53,626 nucleotides of DNA from an uncultured Sphingomonadales bacterium (GTDB lineage: Bacteria > Pseudomonadota > Alphaproteobacteria > Sphingomonadales > Sphingomonadaceae), in assembly GCA_937898525.1 (NCBI GenBank), contig CALCBC010000022.1, forward strand, positions 1 through 53,626, written 5' to 3'. Positions 1 through 9,384 of the stretch are shown piece after piece (position 1 is the stretch's first letter; every line of letters starts with the position of its first letter). The position numbers and the translations under genes are program-made. The notes beneath the pieces are model-generated. The model was not told the origin of the DNA and did not search any database. It was given only the letters and a program-made list of their open reading frames with translations.

Positions 1-25
1 TGCCGGGCTGACCCGGCGGGCGGTG

Positions 26-54
26 CATATAACCTATATGGTTCGCAATGTCAA
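26..54 (-). promoter_or_regulatory. Sigma-70-type promoter with internal palindrome, reading left out of the window
   Basis: On the minus strand a perfect -35 hexamer TTGACA (bases 54-49) is followed by a 16-17 base spacer and TTATAT or TATATG (32-26). The spacer holds a dyad, AACC-TATAT-GGTT on the plus strand (31-43), where a bound repressor would block RNA polymerase. The regulated gene lies left of base 1 and is not seen. A closely similar dyad occurs at 35964-35976. Confidence 0.5.
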
Positions 55-68
55 GAGCGATTTGCCGA

Positions 69-2390
69 TCACGTATCCGGACCGTGCTTCCGCTCGCGAG
101 TGGACTCGACCATGCCCTCGTGGATGAAGCCGATCGGCCGCACTTCCATCGCGCGCTTCTTGAGCTCACCGCGCATGCGCAGGTATTCGAGCTCCATCTG
201 CTCGGTCACGGTTGGCCGGCTGTCCTCGAGGGCCTTCTCGAAGTCGTCGGCGTTGACGGTCGTCGCTCCCTCGCCGCGCTGGCGGATCGCCGTCAGGCCG
301 GCGCGCCTGACCACGTCCTCGAGATCGGCGCCGGTATAGCGCTCGGTCCGCGCCGCGATGCTCTTGAGGTCGACGTCGTCGGCCAGCGGCATGTCCTTGG
401 TGTGGATGCCGAGGATATGCAGCCGGCCGGCCTCGTCGGGCGCGCCGACGTAGACCAGCTCGTCGAACCGGCCGGGCCTGAGCAGCGCGGGGTCGACGAG
501 GCCGGGACGGTTGGTCGCGCCGATCACCACGATCGACTGCAGCTCTTCCATGCCGTCCATCTCGGCGAGGATCGTGTTGACCACGCGCGCGGTGACCTGC
601 GGTTCGTTCGCCTCGCTGCCGCGCGCCGGGACAAGGCTGTCGATCTCGTCGATGAAGATCACGCACGGGGCAACCTGGCGGGCGCGGGCGAACATGCGAC
701 TGATCTGCTGTTCGCTCTCGCCGTACCACTTGGACAGGAGGTCCGAGCTCTTCATCGAGATGAAGTTGGCCTCGGCCTCCTTGGCGACGGCCTTGGCGAG
801 CAGCGTCTTGCCGGTGCCCGGCGGGCCGTAGAGCAAGAAGCCCTTGGCCGGGCGGATGCCGATCCGCTCGAACGCCTTCGGGTTCCTCAGCGGCAGCTCG
901 ACGCCTTCCTTGAGCTTCTCCTGCGCGTCGTCGAGGCCGCCGATGTCGGCCCAGCCGATCGTCGGCGCCTGGACCATGACCTCGCGCATCGCGCTCGGCT
1001 GAACGCGCTTGAGGGCGGCGCGGAAGTCGTCCTTCTCGACCTGCAGCGTCTCGAGAACCTCGGCCGGAATCTCGCGCGCGTCGAGGTCGAGCCTGGGCAT
1101 GATCCGCCGCACGGCCTCGATCGCCGCCTCGCGGGCGAGCGCGGCGAGATCGGCGCCGACGAAGCCGTGGGTCGAGCGGGCGAGTTCCTTGAGGTCGACG
1201 CCTTCGCCGAGCGGCATGCCGCGGGTGTGGATCGCGAGAATCTCGCGCCGCCCGCTTTCGTCGGGGACCCCGATGATGATCTCGCGGTCGAATCGTCCCG
1301 GTCGGCGCAGCGCCTCGTCGACCGCTTCGGGCCGGTTGGTCGCGGCGATGACAACGAGGTTGGAGCGCGCCTGCAGCCCGTCCATCAGCGTCAGCAGCTG
1401 TGCGACGAGGCGCTTCTCGGCCTCGCCGGCGACCTGGCCGCGCTTCGGCGCGATCGAGTCGATCTCGTCGATGAACACGATCGACGGCGCCGAACGCTGC
1501 GCTTCCTCGAACACCTCGCGCAGCCGGCGTTCGCTCTCGCCGTAGGCGGAGCCCATGATCTCGGGGCCGTTGATGGTGAAGAACTGCGCGTCGCTCTCGT
1601 TGGCTACCGCCTGCGCGAGGCGCGTCTTGCCGGTGCCCGGCGGGCCGTGCAGCAGCACGCCCTTGGGCGGATCGACCCCGAGGCGGGTGAACAGCTCGGG
1701 ATAGCGCAGCGGCAGCTCGACCATCTCGCGCAGCTGCTTGATGGTCTCGTCCATCCCGCCGACGTCGTCGTAGTTGATGATCCCGCGGCCGTCGCGCGGC
1801 TCCTCGAACTCGGCGCGGAGCTCGACCTCGGTGTCCTCGTCGATGTGGACGATGCCCTTGACCGGCACCGTGGAGACGACCTGCAGGCGGATCTCGGTCA
1901 GCGCGTAGGCGGGCGCGTTGAACATCCGCCGCACGTCGGGCGGGACGTTGCGCACCGGCTGCTGGCCGTGGGTCGCGACGAGGTCTCCGGCCACCAGCGG
2001 CCGGCGGAAGAACACGCGCTTGAGCGCTTCGCCCGGGCCCTGCAGCCGCATCTCGCGCTGGGCGGGAGCGAACACCACGCGCGTCGCCGGGCGCGATTCG
2101 GCGCGGCGGATCGTCACGTGTTCGCCCGACGAGGTGTCGGCGTTGGCACGCAAGAGGCCGTCGAGCCGGACCACCTGCAGTGCCTCGTCCTCGTCGTAGG
2201 CCTGGAAGGCGGTCGCCGCGGTCACCCGCTTGCCTTCGATCTCGATCGGGTCGCCTTCGGTAATGCCGAGCGCCTGGAAGGCGCTGCGCGGCATCCGGGC
2301 GACGCCGCGTCCGCTCTCTTCCTGACGGGCCGCAGCCACCTGCAGCCTGACCGTGCCTTTTTCGATTACCGCCTCCGCCGCTTCCGCCAT
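69..2390 (-). CDS. CDC48/VCP-type AAA ATPase with two ATPase domains
   Basis: A 773-residue protein with an N-terminal CDC48-like substrate-binding region (about residues 1-190) followed by two AAA modules. Walker A motifs GPPGTGKT lie at residues 249-256 and 522-529, each followed by a Walker B of the type VFIDEIDS/IFIDEIDS. The open frame runs on upstream across the next gene, but the ATG at 2390 is chosen because the family-like N-terminus (MAEAAEAVIEKG) begins there. Proteins of this family are hexameric unfoldases that extract or unfold protein clients using ATP. The gene stands alone; its start faces the divergent CoA-transferase operon across 411 bases. The bacterial client is not known from the sequence. 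Confidence 0.93.
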   Translation of the reverse strand: MAEAAEAVIEKGTVRLQVAAARQEESGRGVARMPRSAFQALGITEGDPIEIEGKRVTAATAFQAYDEDEALQVVRLDGLLRANADTSSGEHVTIRRAESRPATRVVFAPAQREMRLQGPGEALKRVFFRRPLVAGDLVATHGQQPVRNVPPDVRRMFNAPAYALTEIRLQVVSTVPVKGIVHIDEDTEVELRAEFEEPRDGRGIINYDDVGGMDETIKQLREMVELPLRYPELFTRLGVDPPKGVLLHGPPGTGKTRLAQAVANESDAQFFTINGPEIMGSAYGESERRLREVFEEAQRSAPSIVFIDEIDSIAPKRGQVAGEAEKRLVAQLLTLMDGLQARSNLVVIAATNRPEAVDEALRRPGRFDREIIIGVPDESGRREILAIHTRGMPLGEGVDLKELARSTHGFVGADLAALAREAAIEAVRRIMPRLDLDAREIPAEVLETLQVEKDDFRAALKRVQPSAMREVMVQAPTIGWADIGGLDDAQEKLKEGVELPLRNPKAFERIGIRPAKGFLLYGPPGTGKTLLAKAVAKEAEANFISMKSSDLLSKWYGESEQQISRMFARARQVAPCVIFIDEIDSLVPARGSEANEPQVTARVVNTILAEMDGMEELQSIVVIGATNRPGLVDPALLRPGRFDELVYVGAPDEAGRLHILGIHTKDMPLADDVDLKSIAARTERYTGADLEDVVRRAGLTAIRQRGEGATTVNADDFEKALEDSRPTVTEQMELEYLRMRGELKKRAMEVRPIGFIHEGMVESTRERKHGPDT

Positions 2391-2506
2391 GGCTGTCTCG
2401 CTCTCGTTCCCAGTCGGTACAACAGCTAGGATCGCGCTCCCGGGATTGCAAACCGGCGGACGCGCGGATGGTGCCGCAGAAAATTGCAGCGGCCGCGAAT
2501 TCGGGC

Positions 2507-2535
2507 AAAAAAAGACCCGGACGTTGCCGTCCGGG
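2507..2535 (-). terminator. Intrinsic terminator (minus strand)
   Basis: On the minus strand an 8-bp stem CCCGGACG/CGTCCGGG closes a GCAA loop (a GNRA tetraloop) and is followed by TC and seven T. No protein gene ends just upstream on this strand, so it implies a non-coding transcript or an attenuated leader. Confidence 0.8.
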
Positions 2536-2614
2536 CCTGGGAAGTTTTGGGAGAGGATGCCTGAAAGGCCCGATCCTTTTGCGGCGAGGCGGTCCTTTTC
2601 GCAAGTGCGAAAAG
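2507..2614 (-). ncRNA. Candidate small RNA with three hairpins and an intrinsic terminator
   Basis: Read on the minus strand, this segment gives a first hairpin with perfect 9-base arms (2614-2595, arm CTTTTCGCA), a second hairpin (2576-2555) with inner stem GCCT/AGGC, an unpaired pyrimidine tract CCTCTCCC (2556-2549) that could pair with Shine-Dalgarno sequences, and a textbook terminator at 2535-2507. It lies upstream of the AAA ATPase on the same strand, so it is either a free small RNA or a terminated leader. No strong promoter was found, and the 5' end given is only the edge of the first hairpin. No known RNA family was recognised. Confidence 0.45.
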
Positions 2615-2801
2615 CGCAACGTTGGTTGCAAAACTTGCAAGTGCTGCGCAATGTGGCCGGAATCCGTTCATTTTGGAGCAAGATTCCCTGCCGATCGGGG
2701 ACAGACCCGCGCGTGGACGGCCGAATATTGTGCACTGCATCATGGATGACAGGCCGGGCGCGATTGGCTAACGAAGACCCGACGCGAAGGCGGAGAGGCC
2801 G

Positions 2802-3509
2802 ATGAAGAAACTCTATCCCGATGCCACGGCGGCGCTCGACGGGCTGCTGTTCGATGGCATGCTGATCGCTGCCGGCGGCTTCGGCCTGTGCGGCATTCCC
2901 GAGCGGTTGATCGAAGCGATCGAGGCGAGCGGCGTGAAGAACCTCACGTTCGCCAGCAACAACGCGGGAATCGACAACGAGGGGATCGGCAAGCTGCTGC
3001 GCACCAAGCAGGTCAGCAAGATGATCTCGTCCTACGTCGGCGAGAACAAGGAATTCGAGCGGCAGTATCTCGCCGGCGAGCTCGAGGTCGAGTTCTGTCC
3101 CCAGGGCACGCTCGCCGAACGGATGCGCGCCGGCGGCGCGGGCATTCCCGGATTCTACACCAAGACCGGCGTCGGCACGCAGGTGGCCGAGGGCAAGGAA
3201 GTGAAGGTGTTCGACGGCGAGGAGTACATCCTCGAGCGAGGCATCTTCGCCGACCTCAGCATCGTCAAGGCGTGGAAGGCCGACGAAACCGGCAACCTCG
3301 TGTTCCGCAAGACCGCGCGCAACTTCAACCTGCCCGCAGCGACCTGCGGCAAGGTCTGCGTGGTCGAGGTCGAGGAGGTAGTGCCGGTCGGCGCGCTTGA
3401 CCCGGACTGCATCCACCTGCCCGGGATCTACGTCCAGCGGATGATCGTCGGCGCGCCGTACGACAAGAAGATCGAGTTCGTGACTACGCGCGAGCGGGAG
3501 GCGGCGTGA
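2802..3509 (+). CDS. scoA: 3-oxoacid CoA-transferase subunit A
   Basis: The 235-residue length is normal for the alpha subunit of a two-subunit succinyl-CoA:3-ketoacid (or 3-oxoadipate) CoA-transferase. The glycine-rich CoA-binding stretch GGFGLCGIPE lies near residues 27-36. The enzyme moves CoA from succinyl-CoA to a 3-oxoacid, linking ketone-body, polyhydroxybutyrate or aromatic breakdown to the TCA cycle. The ATG at 2802 has a purine-rich site (GGAGAGG) upstream. The stop overlaps the GTG of the next gene, so translation is probably coupled. Whether the substrate is acetoacetate or 3-oxoadipate cannot be told from sequence. Confidence 0.92.
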   Translation: MKKLYPDATAALDGLLFDGMLIAAGGFGLCGIPERLIEAIEASGVKNLTFASNNAGIDNEGIGKLLRTKQVSKMISSYVGENKEFERQYLAGELEVEFCPQGTLAERMRAGGAGIPGFYTKTGVGTQVAEGKEVKVFDGEEYILERGIFADLSIVKAWKADETGNLVFRKTARNFNLPAATCGKVCVVEVEEVVPVGALDPDCIHLPGIYVQRMIVGAPYDKKIEFVTTREREAA

Positions 3510-4380
3510 AGCGCCACGCGCTTGCGGCACTCGCGGCACTGGCGCTGGCCGGCTGCGCGACCACGTCGACGACCGCTTCCGCGCCCGTTGGAGCTGCCCT
3601 CGCCACCGAGCGGATCAAACGGTTCCAGTACCTGTACGGGTCGGGCGAGGCCGCGGCGGTCTCGATCCAGACTTACCACGCGCTGGTCGACTTCGCCCGC
3701 CAGCGCGTCGCCGAGCGCCCGTCGGACAGCGTGGTGCTGGCCGAGGGTTCGACGCTCGCAGAAGCGCGCTTCCTCCCTTGCGGCGACAAGCCGTTCGCTG
3801 CGGTGTTCGACGTCGACGAAACCGTGCTGCTCAACCTCGGGATCGAGGCGCACGAGGCGGGGGGGACGCCGGTCACCGGCGAGATGCTCAGTCGCTGGTC
3901 CGAGAGCGGATCGCCCGCCGTCGCACCGGTGCCCGGCGCGAAGTACGCGCTGGACGCACTGCGCGAGATGGGGGTCATCGTGATCTTCAACACCAACCGC
4001 GACAATACGGCGGCGGCGGGGACGGCGGCGCAGATCGAGATGATCGGGCTCGGCCCTGCGGTTCACCGCGACACGCTGTTCCTGCGGGGCGACGCCGATG
4101 GCGCCTCGGGCAAGGACGGCCGCCGCACGGCGATCGCGGCCGACTACTGCGTGATCGCCATGGGCGGAGACCAGCTCGGCGACTTCTCCGACCTGTTCAA
4201 TGCCCGCGGCTTGCCGGTGCCTGACCGGCGCGAGGCCGCAGGCCGTGGCTGGGCTGCCCGGATGTGGGGCGCCGGCTGGTTCATGCTGCCGAACCCGGTT
4301 TACGGCCCCTCGCTGCAAGGGGGGATTGACGACATCTTCCCGGCTGACAGTCGCTGGGACGAAGCTGAAGGACTGAACTG

Positions 4381-4381
<1 letters not shown>
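3506..4381 (+). CDS. 5'-nucleotidase / acid phosphatase lipoprotein, e(P4) family
   Basis: A 291-residue class C acid phosphatase of the HAD superfamily. The N-terminus is a lipoprotein signal with lipobox LAGC (Cys at residue 17), so the protein should be anchored in the outer membrane or periplasm. The nucleophile motif FDVDETVLLN places the aspartates at D102 and D104; IFNTNRDN and the late GGDQLGDF complete the HAD active site. Family members dephosphorylate nucleotides such as NMN and AMP outside the cytoplasm. It starts at a GTG overlapping the scoA stop (GTGA), and its own TGA overlaps the scoB ATG by one base. A periplasmic enzyme inside a cytoplasmic CoA-transferase operon is odd. 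Confidence 0.88.
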
Positions 4382-5016
<635 letters not shown>

Positions 5017-5036
5017 GCCTCACCCGCCTGAGCGCC

Positions 5037-5084
5037 AAGCGATCGGTCCGACCGCGAACGACCGGGCTCGCGGCGCGATCGCTT
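5037..5084 (+). terminator. Inverted repeat after scoB, possible terminator
   Basis: Arms AAGCGATCG (5037-5045) and CGATCGCTT (5076-5084) are perfectly complementary around a 30-base G+C-rich loop. There is no T-run, so it is a weak terminator candidate and may be a structural repeat. Confidence 0.3.
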
Positions 5085-5181
5085 GCTCCCGGGCGCCATA
5101 AGCGCGTCTTATCGCCCTTGCTCGCCGATTGATTGGGCGGATCGCCGGCGGCAGGCTAGGAGGATGCCGAAGGGAGGGGCC

Positions 5182-5907
5182 ATGAGCTACACGCTGATCA
5201 CCGCCAACCGGAACTATTCGAGCTGGTCGCTGCGGCCGTGGCTGCTGATGAAGGCGCTCGGGATCCCGTTCGAGGACCGGGTCGAACCCTTTACCAGGCC
5301 CGACAACTACGACGATTTCCGCGCCTTCTCGCCGACCGGGCAGGTGCCGGTGCTGCTCGCCAGGGAGTCCGGGGGCGAGCGGACGGTCTGGGATTCGCTC
5401 GGGATCACGCTCTACCTCGCCGACCGGCATCCGGAGATCTGGCCGCAGGACAAGGAGGCGCGCGCCTTCGCGCAGGCGGTCGTTGCCGAGATGCACGGCG
5501 GTTTCGGGGCGCTGCGCAACGACTGCACGATGAATGTCGGCGTGCGCGTCGCGCCGAAGCCGATGTCGCCGGCGCTGCAGCGGAACGTCGCCCGGGTGCG
5601 GGAGCTTTTCGAGCAGGCGCTCGACCGTTTCGGGGGACCGTGGCTGACCGGCACGGCGTTCACGGCAGCCGACGCCTTCTACGCCCCGGTTGCGTTCCGC
5701 ATCCGCACTTACGGCCTCGAGGTCGGCCGTGGCGCCGCGTGGGTCGACCACGTCATCGCCCACCCGGCGATGCAGGACTGGGAACGCCAGGCGCTCGCCG
5801 AGACCTGGCGGGAGGAAAGCCACGAGGCGGAGCTGGCCGCTGCGGGCACGACCACGGCGGACTATCGACAGGGGCAGGGACGGGGGCCCTCCCCACAACA
5901 AGCCTAG
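5182..5907 (+). CDS. Glutathione S-transferase family protein
   Basis: A 241-residue protein with an N-terminal thioredoxin-like domain (about 1-80) carrying the glutathione-site signature NYSSWSLRPW (residues 11-20) and the cis-proline loop SPTGQVPVL, then an all-helical C-terminal domain. The likely catalytic serines follow the YSSWS pattern seen in bacterial zeta/YfcF-like members. The frame is open upstream, but the ATG at 5182 is preferred because it follows GGGAGGGG and starts the conserved fold. It sits just upstream of an MFS transporter (58 bases). The substrate is unknown. Confidence 0.88.
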   Translation: MSYTLITANRNYSSWSLRPWLLMKALGIPFEDRVEPFTRPDNYDDFRAFSPTGQVPVLLARESGGERTVWDSLGITLYLADRHPEIWPQDKEARAFAQAVVAEMHGGFGALRNDCTMNVGVRVAPKPMSPALQRNVARVRELFEQALDRFGGPWLTGTAFTAADAFYAPVAFRIRTYGLEVGRGAAWVDHVIAHPAMQDWERQALAETWREESHEAELAAAGTTTADYRQGQGRGPSPQQA

Positions 5908-5965
5908 CCAACGCCTCTTCCGCCCGCCATTCTCGCTCCCCCAGGGAGTCGAGAGGAAATCCTGC

Positions 5966-7240
5966 ATGGCCGTATCGATGCGCCGCGATTCGCCGTGGCT
6001 GGCGCTGGTGCTGCTGATGGCGATCAGCACCGTCGGGTTCGTCGACCGCATCGTGGTCAACGTGCTGGTCGAGCCGATCAAGGGTGAGTTCGAGCTCAGT
6101 GACACGCAGGTCTCGTTCATGGGCATGGCCTTCACCGTGCTCAACATCGGCGCCGGGCTGGTGGTGGCGCGCTACGCCGAGCGGGTCCGGCGGCTGTCGC
6201 TGATCTCTGTCGGCACGGTGCTGTGGTCGGCCGCCACCGCCGCGTGCGGCTGGGCCGGGAGCTGGGTGCAGCTGCTGGTCGCGCGGATGGGCGTCGGCCT
6301 CGGCGAGGCGATCGGGCTGCCGAGCCTGCAGTCGGTCATCTCGGACTACTTCCCGGCCAACCGGCGCGGCCTGGCGATCTCGGTGCTGATGCTGGCGCCG
6401 CCGATCGGCGCATTCGTCGGCTTCGTCGGCGGCGGCTGGATCGCGCAGGAGTTCGACTGGCGTTTTACCTTCCTGATCGCGGCAGTGCCGGGGCTGCTGC
6501 TCGGCGTACTCGCCTGGCTGTTCGTCGCCGAGCCGGCGCGCGGGCGGCACGACGCCGGAGCCGGCGACGAGGTGCCGCCGATCGGCGCGGTGCTGAGCCG
6601 GCTGTTCGGGCTCGCCAGCGCACGCAACCTGGTGATCGGCTCGGCGCTCGCGGCGATGTTCGGCTTCGGGCTCAACTACTTCTTCACCTCGCTGATGATC
6701 CGCAAGTTCGAGGTCGGGCTGGCCGAGGCGGGGCTCTATTCGGGCCTCATCGCCAGCCTGCCCGCGGCGTTGTCGGTCGTCGGCAGCGGCTGGCTGGCGG
6801 ACCGGCTGAGTGCGGCCCGCGGACCGGCGGCTTACGCGCTGATCCCGGCCGTGTGCCTGCTGATCGGCGGGCCGCTCTACGTGGTCGCGATCACGCGTGA
6901 CAGCCTGCCCCTGCTGCTCGGGCTGATCAGCGTGACCACGTTCCTGACGTTCGGCTATCTCGGCGTGACCTATGCCGCGCTGCAGAACCTCATGCATCCG
7001 CGGATGCGCGCGACCTGCTCGGCGATCCTCAACGTGGTCTACGGCCTCGCCAGCGCGTTCGGGCCGATCCTGCTCGGCGCGCTGAGCGACCGCATGGCGC
7101 TGGATCATGGCGCCGCCGAAGGGCTTGCGGTGGCGATGGCGATCACCGGGGCGCTCTATGTCTGGGCCGGGTTGCACTACCTCGCGGCGGCACGCCGGCT
7201 GACGGCCGACACGGCCGGGGTCGCCGGCAGCGCTGCATAG
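5966..7240 (+). CDS. MFS transporter
   Basis: A 424-residue integral membrane protein with about 12 hydrophobic segments. The N-terminus VGFVDRIVVNVLVEPI and the loop ARYAERVRRLSL fit the spinster-like branch of the major facilitator superfamily, often annotated as exporters or organic-acid transporters in sphingomonads. The open frame extends 5' into the GST gene in another register; the ATG at 5966 has GAGAGGA about 10 bases upstream and begins the usual short cytoplasmic tail. It lies 32 bases before a short-chain dehydrogenase, suggesting a shared transcript. The transported compound is not evident. Confidence 0.88.
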   Translation: MAVSMRRDSPWLALVLLMAISTVGFVDRIVVNVLVEPIKGEFELSDTQVSFMGMAFTVLNIGAGLVVARYAERVRRLSLISVGTVLWSAATAACGWAGSWVQLLVARMGVGLGEAIGLPSLQSVISDYFPANRRGLAISVLMLAPPIGAFVGFVGGGWIAQEFDWRFTFLIAAVPGLLLGVLAWLFVAEPARGRHDAGAGDEVPPIGAVLSRLFGLASARNLVIGSALAAMFGFGLNYFFTSLMIRKFEVGLAEAGLYSGLIASLPAALSVVGSGWLADRLSAARGPAAYALIPAVCLLIGGPLYVVAITRDSLPLLLGLISVTTFLTFGYLGVTYAALQNLMHPRMRATCSAILNVVYGLASAFGPILLGALSDRMALDHGAAEGLAVAMAITGALYVWAGLHYLAAARRLTADTAGVAGSAA

Positions 7241-7272
7241 CGCGCAATCGCCACCGAGGGAGGGAGACCGTC

Positions 7273-8109
7273 ATGTCCGAATACATAACCGGCAAGTCGA
7301 TCGTCGTGACCGGAGCAGCGAGCGGGTTCGGTGGGCTGACCTCCGAGAAACTGGCCGCGAAGGGGGCACGGCTCCTCTGCGCCGATATCAATGCGGACGG
7401 GGTCGAGGAGGTCGCGGCGGCGATCCGCGCCAAGGGTGGTGCCGCCGAAGCCTTCGTGGCCGACGTGACCAGGCTTGCCGACATGCAGGCGCTCGCCGCG
7501 CGGGCGGTCGAGGCGCACGGGGCGATCGACGTGATGATCAACAACGCCGGCACGATGCCGCTGGCGTTCTTCGCCGATCATGCGGTGGCCTGCGAGGCGT
7601 GGGACCGCTGTATCGACATCAACTTCAAGGGCGTGCTGCACGGGACGATCGCCGTGTTCGACCAGATGATGCGGCAGGGTCGGGGCCACGTGATCAACCT
7701 GTCGTCGATCTACGGGAACCACCCCGTCCTCGGTGCGGCCGTTTACGGGGCGACCAAGAGCGCGGTAAACTTCCTCTCGGAATCGCTGCGGATCGAGGGA
7801 CGCGGGAAGATCAAGGTGACGGTGATCAAGCCGACCGGGGTCCCGGTGACCGGGCTATCGGCGACGGTGGTCAACCAGGCTGCGGGGATCGGCATCCTCG
7901 CTCACAACATGACCGAGTTTACCGAGATGGTCATGGCGATGCAGGAGGGCACGTTCCCGGCCGAGCGGCTCGATCCGGGCAACATCGACTACGCCTCGCT
8001 CGCGCCCGAGCATATCGCGGATGCGATCGTCCACGCGATCGACCAGCCGTGGGGCGTGTCGATTGCGGACGTGACGGTGCGCGCCGCGGGCGACTACTTC
8101 ATCCTCTGA
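7273..8109 (+). CDS. SDR family NAD(P)-dependent oxidoreductase
   Basis: A 278-residue classical short-chain dehydrogenase. The nucleotide-binding motif GAASGFG lies near residue 16, the NNAG stabilising motif near residue 93, and the catalytic Tyr and Lys in YGATK (Y158, K162), with the Ser in the preceding SSIYG stretch. Such enzymes reduce or oxidise alcohols and ketones using NAD(P). The ATG at 7273 follows GAGGGAGGG. The gene ends 27 bases from the convergent metK. Confidence 0.9.
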   Translation: MSEYITGKSIVVTGAASGFGGLTSEKLAAKGARLLCADINADGVEEVAAAIRAKGGAAEAFVADVTRLADMQALAARAVEAHGAIDVMINNAGTMPLAFFADHAVACEAWDRCIDINFKGVLHGTIAVFDQMMRQGRGHVINLSSIYGNHPVLGAAVYGATKSAVNFLSESLRIEGRGKIKVTVIKPTGVPVTGLSATVVNQAAGIGILAHNMTEFTEMVMAMQEGTFPAERLDPGNIDYASLAPEHIADAIVHAIDQPWGVSIADVTVRAAGDYFIL

Positions 8110-8110
8110 A

Positions 8111-8133
8111 GCAGCCGCCCGGTGACGGGCTGC
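8111..8133. terminator. Hairpin between convergent SDR gene and metK
   Basis: An interrupted stem, GCAG(CCG)CCCG with CGGGCTGC around a GTGA loop, lies in the 27-base gap between two convergent stops. It has no T-run. It could act in both directions, but this rests only on position and symmetry. Confidence 0.35.
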
Positions 8134-8136
8134 CGG

Positions 8137-9345
<1,209 letters not shown>

Positions 9346-9384
9346 GCAGCTCGATCCCCGGCCCTGAATGAAATTTGCCCGGGT

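Larger units (their letters stand above)
2391..2801. other. Gene-free divergent intergenic region
   Basis: No convincing protein gene lies between the AAA ATPase (leftward) and scoA (rightward). The stretch holds three hairpins in a row and a minus-strand terminator (2507-2614, listed separately). The scoA side (about 2700-2800) should carry its promoter, but no clear -35/-10 pair was found there. Confidence 0.6.

Noticed and set aside
48..2429. Very long plus-strand open frame over the AAA ATPase
   Set aside because: It is the shadow of a G+C-rich gene; the minus frame has clear family motifs and this one has none.
9346..9384. Possible SAM riboswitch before metK
   Set aside because: The gap is only 39 bases and metK lies directly behind lnt; there is no room for a known SAM aptamer.
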